From Rickettsiaceae bacterium 4572_127 (GTDB taxonomy: Bacteria > Pseudomonadota > Alphaproteobacteria > Rs-D84 > NBLK01), in NCBI GenBank assembly GCA_002084505.1, contig NBLK01000016.1, forward strand, positions 1 to 11,340: a stretch of DNA of 11,340 nucleotides. The letters run 5' to 3'. Of the stretch, positions 5,884 to 11,340 are shown piece by piece; position 1 is the stretch's first letter, and every line of letters begins with the position of its first letter. Under the pieces are notes generated by a model. It did no database searches and was not told where the DNA came from. It was given only the letters and a program-made list of their open reading frames with translations. A program made the translations under genes and the position numbers.

Positions 5884-6053
5884 GGTGTGGTTGAAGAGAG
5901 CGAAGCGAACGGTTTTTGTGCGTAGAAGGCTTAATTTCCGAGCAAATTGTCGCCATAAATTATATTCGGGGAATATGATTTATAGACAACCGACCGTTTT
6001 GGGTCATTGCAAGTGAAGGAAATTATGCATAATGCGTGCAAAAAGCAATCACC
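5884..6053 (+). ncRNA. Candidate structured RNA, class unknown
   Basis: The stretch folds as a long rod with side arms on the plus strand. An outer helix pairs 5913-5939 with 6018-6044 (27 positions: 20 Watson-Crick, 3 G-U, 4 mismatches). Inside it, TTGTC (5947-5951) pairs with GACAA (5985-5989), continuing through ATAAAT / ATTTAT and ATATTC / GAATAT to a GGG loop, with one more G-U pair. A small hairpin GACC-gttttg-GGTC (about 5991-6004) sits on the 3' side of the junction. An outermost helix may form from GGTG (5884-5887) and TTG (5891-5893) with CAA and CACC (6046-6053). All four wobble pairs are G-U on the plus strand and would be A-C on the minus strand. Size and shape recall 6S RNA, but no diagnostic sequence was recognised; tmRNA, RNase P RNA and SRP RNA do not fit. 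A T6 run follows at 6081. The promoter is not clear. Confidence 0.5.
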
Positions 6054-6084
6054 AAGAGTTACGAAAGAGCTCTAATAAGATTTT

Positions 6085-6927
6085 TTATTTCTTAGGAGTG
6101 GCGAATGAATGTTTTGAGCGATTTACAACAGCTTTTAATATCTCAGCTATTTCAACAGAATCTCTAGCTAGTAGTTCGAGCGATGCTACTCTGTCGATAA
6201 ATAGATTATCAGAAAATAAAATTTTATATGCTTCTTTTATAGTATCTATTTGGCTATGAGAAAATCCCTTGCGTCTTAGACCAATTATATTTAGACCATT
6301 CCAATACATAGGACGATTTCCTTGAACACTACTATATGGAAGAACATCTTGTTCTACTCCTGTCATTCCTCCAACAATCGCATTCTTCCCAATTTTTACA
6401 AACTGCTGAACAGCACTGTTGCCACCAATAATAACATTATCTGCTATTTCAACTTCACCACCTAGTGGAGTATTATTTGCTATATAGATATTATTCCCAA
6501 CTTTACAATCATGTGCAACATGAGCTCCAACCATAAATAAATTATTGTCTCCAATTACAGTTCCATTAGAAACAGGAGTTCCCATGTGAATTGTCACGTG
6601 CTCACGAATTATATTATTTTTACCAATTGTTAGACCTGTCGCTTCTTCAGAGTGATAGTATTTCATATCCTGTGATAACTGACCGATAACTGCGAAAGAA
6701 TAAACCTTTGTTCCTGCACCGACATACGTTCCGCCGTGAGTTCCTTCAATGACCACATGTGATTTTAGTTCGACATTTTCAGCTAATTCGACATTTTCTC
6801 CAATAACACAATAAGCTCCAATTTTAACATTAGCCGCTATTTTTGCATCAGAAGAAACAACTGCTGTTGAGTGTATTTGAGCTGTTTTGTGAATATTCAT
6901 TTGTCTGTGTAATTCTAAAATTTGCAT
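6085..6927 (-). CDS. lpxA: UDP-N-acetylglucosamine acyltransferase
   Basis: LpxA catalyses the first step of lipid A synthesis, moving a 3-hydroxyacyl chain from acyl carrier protein to UDP-GlcNAc in the cytoplasm. The 280 residues show the left-handed parallel beta-helix of hexapeptide repeats from about residue 12 to 200, then a helical C-terminal part. The catalytic histidine is His139 in GAHVAHDC (E. coli His125). IGQLSQDMKY and the IREHVTIHMGT segment match the substrate-binding region. Gly187 aligns with E. coli Gly173, which favours a long acyl chain (about C14). The ATG at 6927 is preceded by AAGGAAT. The alternative at 6900 would match the usual LpxA N-terminus better but has no ribosome site. 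The usual lpxD, fabZ and lpxB neighbours are absent. Confidence 0.95.
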   Translation of the reverse strand: MQILELHRQMNIHKTAQIHSTAVVSSDAKIAANVKIGAYCVIGENVELAENVELKSHVVIEGTHGGTYVGAGTKVYSFAVIGQLSQDMKYYHSEEATGLTIGKNNIIREHVTIHMGTPVSNGTVIGDNNLFMVGAHVAHDCKVGNNIYIANNTPLGGEVEIADNVIIGGNSAVQQFVKIGKNAIVGGMTGVEQDVLPYSSVQGNRPMYWNGLNIIGLRRKGFSHSQIDTIKEAYKILFSDNLFIDRVASLELLARDSVEIAEILKAVVNRSKHSFATPKK

Positions 6928-6982
6928 ATAATTCCTTTGTTTCTTTTATTTTACATTTTTAGAAGATAAAAATAAAGAAATG

Positions 6983-7010
6983 AAATATTACAAAATATTA
7001 CAAAATATTA
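6983..7010. repeat. 10-bp tandem repeat upstream of lpxA
   Basis: The unit AAATATTACA occurs nearly three times in a row between the glycosyltransferase end and lpxA. One helical turn per unit would place copies on the same DNA face, as in some promoter-proximal regulator sites. It could also be simple slippage in AT-rich DNA. Confidence 0.5.
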
Positions 7011-7015
7011 AACCT

Positions 7016-8055
7016 TCACAAGAACCTTATATCAAATAAGACTAGTTGATATTCGCCTCGTTTAGGATTTATTCTTATAGAAATTAATTTTTTTCTTAAA
7101 GAAAATATCTTTTTTTTCAAAGGAGAATATAACATGATTTTTTTTAAGTATTTTTTATAAGTTTTTGGAAATTCTTTTTCTTTTAGATTTAACTCTTTTA
7201 TAATTTTTTTAACTTTGTTGGCAAATTTATTGCTGTCACTAACCTTATACAAATGAGAAGCAAACTCCTTTATAAAAAAAACAAAAACTTTTTTCGGAGA
7301 AACTTTATTTTTTTGACAGTTTTTTTCTAGTTCATTCCAAGTCTTAAAGTCATCAAAATACATATTGCGATTCTGTTTCACTTGTCCTGAAATTGAGCCT
7401 GAAAAAAACCTATGAGTATATAAAACTTCATCAACATAACTAACTTTTTCTGAAAAAATCACAGATAAATAATGAAACAAAACATCGTCAAATTTATTCC
7501 CATCTTCCGCAAATTGAATTCCATATTTTTTAACCAAATCTAGTCTAATAATTTCGCCCAAGGAGGAATAAATGACTTAAAAAGGATGTTTCCTTTTTTC
7601 TTCCAACTTTTTATATTTTCAACTTTGTCATTAAAATCTTTTGGCTTTTTATATAAGGTAAATGTTTTTCCTGTCGTTTCATCAAATTCTTCGGCATTAC
7701 AAAAAACAATATCGACATTATTTTTTTCAGCCACTTGAATCATTTTTTCGTATTTTTCTAAATCTTGCCAATCGTCATGATCCATAAGAGTCACATATTT
7801 CCCAGTTGCTATTTTTAGTCCTTCGTTTCTCGTTGCCCCCGGTCCTTTGTTTTTTTTATGAAAAATAGCCTTAATTCGTTTGTCTTTTTTAGCATAAGAC
7901 TTTATAATTTTCGGAGTAGAATCACTTGAGGTATCATCTATAATTATAATTTCTAAATTTTTATAAGTCTGATTTATTACAGAATCTAAGCATTCTCGTA
8001 GATATTTTTCTACGGAATATGTTGGAATTATTACTGATAATTTTGGAGTTCTCAT
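7016..8055 (-). pseudogene. Family 2 glycosyltransferase, interrupted by a one-base frameshift
   Basis: The gene starts at ATG 8055 (MRTPKLSVIIPTYSVEKY) behind AAAGGA, 10 bp after the mrcA stop. The first frame carries the GT-A fold: VIIPTY, IIIIDDTSSDST, then LMDHDDW with the metal-binding acidic triplet. It stops at 7540 in WAKLLD. The continuation lies in the other frame, from about 7555: RLDLVKKYGIQFAEDGNKFDDVLFHY, which is the normal next segment of this family, running to TGA at 7016. Joining the frames near AAATTATTAG (re-reading one base) restores about 345 residues. No classical slippery heptamer is seen, so a real one-base deletion or an assembly error is more likely than programmed slippage. 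Such enzymes add sugars to LPS or capsule. Close linkage to mrcA, with lpxA next, suggests an envelope role. Confidence 0.8.
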
Positions 8056-8065
8056 TTTTTTTCCT

Positions 8066-10510
8066 TTAATAAACCTCACCTAAGTTAGCATCAAAGTTCT
8101 CAATAATTGTCTCTCCATTCTCAGTATTTACTTTTGGAGGAAATGATAATTTGTCTCTGTCTGTCGGTTTAACAGCTTCGCTAATTATATCCGCAGGAGA
8201 AGTTTCAGCTGACGGTAAATATCCAGTTCTTTTATTTACTCGAATAAATCCGATGCCTTCTGGAATAGTAAAGTCTAGCGATGGAACTTCATCTTTTATT
8301 GCTTCAAAAAACTCCTTAAATACAGGTGCAGCAAGGGTTCCACCTGCATATCCTCGCCCTAATGTTCTAGGTCTGTCAAATCCGAAAAAAATTCCGACGG
8401 CAAGATTTGGCAAAACTCCTACAAACCATGCATCTTTATAATCATCAGAAGTTCCTGTTTTTCCAGCTAATGCATATCCCGGAATTATAGCTTTTGTTCC
8501 TGTTCCTCTTTGAACAACACCTTTTAATATATTCACCATTTGATAAATAGTTTGCTGATCATAAACAATTTCATCTTGCTTTTCAAAATTAGGTGGAGAC
8601 ATTGAAGTACTAAAATTGTCTGTTTTACAAACTGAACATTTAGCGTCTTTTGCATAAACAATTTTTCCATCTCTATCATGAACTTTTTCTACTAAAAACG
8701 GATTAATTTTTCGCCCGCCGTTAGCAATCATTGCATAAGCAGTTGTGAGTTTCAAAAGAGTCGTTTCACCACTTCCAAGAGCAAGCGATAAACCTTTTTC
8801 TTCTAAATTTTCTTCCTCTCCATAAAGATTAAAAGCCTTAACGGTCTCAGCAATAGCATCGACTCCAACTATATCAGCAATCCGAACTGTTGGGGCATTT
8901 CTAGATAACTCTAAACATCGTCTTAAAGGAATTTCCCCCTTAAAATCATGCTCATAATTTTGCGGTTTCCAAAGTCCTCCACCCGCCCGATTCATAACAA
9001 CGGGAGCATCTAGAATCCGAGTAAATGGAGTAAAATCATCTCGGTTTAATGCCGTCATATAAACAAAAGGTTTTATCGTTGAACCAATTTGGCGATTAGC
9101 CTGTGTCGCACGATTAAATGGACTCTGCTCAAAAGAAAAACCACCAACAATCGCATAAACTTCACCTGTTTGAGGATTTAATGCTACAAGACCTGCATCA
9201 ACATTTGGTTTTTGATGTAGAGTTAACTCTTCATCTTCAATTTCTTCGATTAAAATAATATCTCCTAATTTCAAAATATCCGCAGGGGACTTAAGAACAG
9301 CTCCCATTGTTTGATTTTTTGGATGATTTTTTCTAGCCCACTTCATATTTTTTAGTGGCAAAGATTTTATTTTCTTACTAGGCAATCCAACTTTTGCAGT
9401 TTCAGAATTTAGCTCAATTACGATTCCTAATCGCCATCCCTGAGGCATTCCCAAAGGACGATCAAATTTCATCAATTGCTTTCGCCAATCTTTTTCTAAT
9501 TTTACATTAGCAACTGCCCCTCGCCATCCGTGTTCTTTATCATATCTCAAAACTCCATTTCGCACAGCTTTTATTGCTGATTTTTGAAACGATGGTTTCA
9601 TAGTTGTGTGAACCGCTAAACCTTCTTTATAAAGAACTTCTTCTGAGAATCTTTCTGCGAGAAACTTTCTTACTTCTTCTGAAAAATACTGAGCATATTG
9701 ACTTAAATTATTCTTAAATTTATCACTAACAACGATTGGAGTTTCCTGAGCTTTTTTCATTTCTTCTTTTGTGATATACCCTTCTATGTTCATTCGTTTC
9801 AGCACCCAATTTCTACGGGCAAATGCTTTATCATATTTTGTAACAGGATTATAATTGTTAGGTGCTTTTGGTAAAGCCGCAAGAAGAGCCATTTCAGGTA
9901 GAGTTAAAGTATCTAGCGATTTATCAAAATAACTTTGAGAAGCAGAAGCAATCCCGTAAGAATGATAGCCTAAGAAGATTTTATTCAAATAAAGCATCAT
10001 GATATGTTCTTTTGAAAATTCTCGTTCTAGTCGTAAAGATAAAATAACTTCTTTTATTTTTCGTGCGAATGATCGCTCGGAAGATAAAAAGAAATTTCGT
10101 GCAACTTGTTGAGTGATAGTAGATGCTCCACTTGTTCGCTTGCTAGAGCCTGTTATTTTTGTTTTTATATTAGTTAATATAGCTCTTGAAACCCCAAATA
10201 AATCTATTCCATGATGAGACCAAAAGTTTTGATCCTCCGCAGAAATAAACGCTTCAATTAGCTGTTTTGGAAGGTCTTTATATTCTACAAAGAGTCTTTT
10301 TTCAACTGCATATTCAGTTAGTAGTTTTCCGTTTTCAGCATAAAATCTACTAGAAACCGCAGGGCGATATGATGCTAGTTTTTCGTAATCAGGTAATGTT
10401 GCTCCAAACCAAAAAAACACAATTGTAGTTGAGACTAATGTAAAAATTGATCCATAAAAAAATGAATATATTAGAAATTTTAACCATTTTTTTGAAGTGT
10501 TTTTTTTCAT
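8066..10510 (-). CDS. mrcA: Penicillin-binding protein 1A, bifunctional glycosyltransferase / transpeptidase
   Basis: This inner-membrane enzyme polymerises lipid II into glycan strands and cross-links the peptides. The 814 residues contain a cytoplasmic basic start, one membrane anchor (about 11-36), and a GT51 domain with catalytic Glu92 (SAEDQNFWSHHGID) and the STITQQ motif at 130-135. A linker or OB-like region (about 300-430) follows. The transpeptidase domain has Ser477 in STIK, SRN at 536-538 and KTGT at 684-687. All catalytic motifs are intact. The start has a ribosome site (AAGGAAT), and a strong promoter lies at 10542-10569. In many alphaproteobacteria prfB follows directly. Here a glycosyltransferase follows after 10 bp, and prfB is about 5 kb away. 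Confidence 0.97.
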   Translation of the reverse strand: MKKNTSKKWLKFLIYSFFYGSIFTLVSTTIVFFWFGATLPDYEKLASYRPAVSSRFYAENGKLLTEYAVEKRLFVEYKDLPKQLIEAFISAEDQNFWSHHGIDLFGVSRAILTNIKTKITGSSKRTSGASTITQQVARNFFLSSERSFARKIKEVILSLRLEREFSKEHIMMLYLNKIFLGYHSYGIASASQSYFDKSLDTLTLPEMALLAALPKAPNNYNPVTKYDKAFARRNWVLKRMNIEGYITKEEMKKAQETPIVVSDKFKNNLSQYAQYFSEEVRKFLAERFSEEVLYKEGLAVHTTMKPSFQKSAIKAVRNGVLRYDKEHGWRGAVANVKLEKDWRKQLMKFDRPLGMPQGWRLGIVIELNSETAKVGLPSKKIKSLPLKNMKWARKNHPKNQTMGAVLKSPADILKLGDIILIEEIEDEELTLHQKPNVDAGLVALNPQTGEVYAIVGGFSFEQSPFNRATQANRQIGSTIKPFVYMTALNRDDFTPFTRILDAPVVMNRAGGGLWKPQNYEHDFKGEIPLRRCLELSRNAPTVRIADIVGVDAIAETVKAFNLYGEEENLEEKGLSLALGSGETTLLKLTTAYAMIANGGRKINPFLVEKVHDRDGKIVYAKDAKCSVCKTDNFSTSMSPPNFEKQDEIVYDQQTIYQMVNILKGVVQRGTGTKAIIPGYALAGKTGTSDDYKDAWFVGVLPNLAVGIFFGFDRPRTLGRGYAGGTLAAPVFKEFFEAIKDEVPSLDFTIPEGIGFIRVNKRTGYLPSAETSPADIISEAVKPTDRDKLSFPPKVNTENGETIIENFDANLGEVY

Positions 10511-10541
10511 CTTATTCCTTTTTTGAAAATATAATTATTGG

Positions 10542-10569
10542 ATTATAGCAACCCAATATCATAAATCAA
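10542..10569 (-). promoter_or_regulatory. Promoter of mrcA
   Basis: On the minus strand, TTGATT (10564-10569) and a perfect TATAAT (10542-10547) are 16 bp apart. The site lies entirely within the 70-bp gap between ruvX and mrcA and would give a leader of about 25 bases. It probably drives mrcA and the glycosyltransferase. Confidence 0.7.
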
Positions 10570-10580
10570 GAAAAGAAAAT

Positions 10581-10997
10581 TTAGAAAGTATCCAAGGCGG
10601 TTTGAAGGATTTTTGTGGCAGAGAGTTTATCTAGGATATTTGATCGTTTTTTTCTAGTCATATCAGCACGAGAAATCAATTCTTTATCAACACAAGAACT
10701 AGTCATTCGCTCATCAATAAAAGATTGTGGGAGATTAAAATGTTCTGAAATTCCACTTGCTATTTTTTCTACCTTATCACAAAGCGGTCGGCGATCTCCA
10801 TTTAACATTAAAGGAAGCCCCCAAACAAATTTGCCTATTTTGTAATCTTTAATAATTGGAGTTAATTCTAAAATAAATTGTTTTGTTCCTTTGTTTTCAA
10901 TTTGTTTCAAAGGAAGAGCAATAGACAGCATTTCATCTGAGACGGCAAGTCCAATGCTCCGCTCACCATAATCAATACCTAAGATTCTTTTGTTCAC
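10581..10997 (-). CDS. ruvX: Putative pre-16S rRNA nuclease / Holliday junction resolvase-like, YqgF family
   Basis: The 138-residue protein has the RNase H-like fold of the YqgF family: LGIDYGERSIGLAVSD with Asp9, the VWGLPLMLNG strand-turn, DERMTS with Glu96, and LDKLSATKILQ with Asp123. These three acidic residues form the metal site. YqgF is tied to 5'-end maturation of 16S rRNA and was earlier proposed as an alternative Holliday junction resolvase. Length is typical. The start is GTG at 10997, giving the usual family N-terminus MNKRILGIDYG; only a weak GAAAG is seen upstream. mrcA follows on the same strand but has its own promoter. Confidence 0.93.
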   Translation of the reverse strand: MNKRILGIDYGERSIGLAVSDEMLSIALPLKQIENKGTKQFILELTPIIKDYKIGKFVWGLPLMLNGDRRPLCDKVEKIASGISEHFNLPQSFIDERMTSSCVDKELISRADMTRKKRSNILDKLSATKILQTALDTF

Positions 10998-11014
10998 TGG
11001 ATTTCTTTCGTATT

Positions 11015-11073
11015 TTTACCCCGCCCCAAAATATCTAAAGATATTTTGCCCCTCCCACAAAGGGGGGTGATAG
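11015..11073. repeat. C-rich dispersed repeat with A/T hairpin, copy 2
   Basis: It matches 5746-5803 in its C- and G-rich parts. The central hairpin is AAAATATCT-aa-AGATATTTT, where copy 1 has a different A/T stem. It begins 17 bp upstream of the ruvX start and may include or block its promoter. Confidence 0.7.
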
Positions 11074-11264
11074 ACCGAGTTTTTTTTCAATGTTTTTTCG
11101 CTAGGGCAACCGTAAAGGATGCCCCTACAATAAATATATCAAGTGCGGTTTTTCTCCATAATTTTCATTTTTTATAGAGAGCAAAAAAAGATTCTGTTTT
11201 GTGAGAAGAATGCCTTCGCAGGAATGACATTTTTTTTATAGTAAAACTAAATAGTAATTAAACA
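11074..11264. other. Gene-free stretch with two further degenerate palindromic repeats
   Basis: No gene is supported. At about 11104-11127 GGGCAACC and GGATGCCC form an imperfect hairpin of the common dispersed GTAGGGGC...GCCC type. At about 11209-11232 there is half of a CATTCCTGCGAAGGC-type element. Both look like remnants of widespread bacterial intergenic repeats. Confidence 0.5.
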
Positions 11265-11340
11265 AATTTTAAGAAGATTTTTGAATGATTTTCAATCGGT
11301 TTCAGTGGAATTGGGTATGACCCATTTTCACTTAAATTGT
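11265..11340 (-). repeat. 76-bp dispersed repeat, copy 2, cut by the window end
   Basis: It is the reverse complement of 1157-1232 with five differences. It retains the TGGGT-cat-ACCCA hairpin. The repeat may continue beyond 11340. Confidence 0.75.

Noticed and set aside
6032..6259. Plus-strand frame antisense to the lpxA end
   Set aside because: It is the shadow of a well-supported gene. Frames at 1700-2020, 3882-4064, 4624-4917, 8151-8441 and 10615-10845 were left out for the same reason.
6983..7010. CRISPR-like array from the 10-bp tandem units
   Set aside because: Units are too short and adjacent without spacers, and no cas genes are present.
7540..7561. Programmed -1 frameshift in the glycosyltransferase
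   Set aside because: No X-XXY-YYZ slippery heptamer, and no obvious downstream stem or upstream stimulatory site was seen.

Overview
This AT-rich window carries a Gram-negative chromosome segment. It encodes an outer-membrane beta-barrel protein, LpxA for lipid A synthesis and a class A penicillin-binding protein. The gene set (RuvX, PBP1a, RF2, BirA, LpxA, a small Msp4/opacity-like barrel), together with low GC, long repeat-filled gaps and a glycine-zipper secreted protein, suggests an alphaproteobacterium, perhaps a Rickettsiales- or Holosporales-like, host-associated or reduced-genome lineage. This placement is inference. All genes seem to use the standard code; TAA is the stop everywhere except at the end of the frameshifted glycosyltransferase, which uses TGA.

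Almost everything reads on the minus strand. From right to left there are: a repeat-rich gap (10998-11340); ruvX; mrcA (PBP1a) behind a clear TTGATT-16-TATAAT promoter; a family 2 glycosyltransferase 10 bp behind mrcA but split by a one-base frameshift; lpxA; a 632-bp gap (5453-6084) holding dispersed repeats and a convincing structured-RNA candidate; a plus-strand gene for a 530-residue secreted cysteine-rich protein of unknown function (3860-5452); a 215-bp MITE-like element with an 8-bp target duplication (3585-3815); a small ribbon-helix-helix regulator with two matching palindromic operators; prfB and birA, 4 bp apart; a 56-residue small ORF; and a small beta-barrel protein. The window begins inside a second, inverted copy of the MITE.

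The core genes serve general housekeeping: translation termination (prfB), biotin attachment (birA), peptidoglycan polymerisation (mrcA), lipid A (lpxA) and a pre-16S rRNA nuclease (ruvX). mrcA and prfB are commonly neighbours in alphaproteobacteria. Here about 5 kb of accessory DNA separates them, so the middle of the window looks like an insertion and rearrangement hot spot.

The observations most worth a second look are the folded RNA candidate at 5884-6053 (helices with four G-U pairs on the plus strand and no A-C), the intact MITE with its TSD, the orphan RHH regulator with twin operators, the four-fold C-x6-C secreted protein, and several dispersed palindromic repeat families. One of those families keeps a hairpin while its sequence changes.
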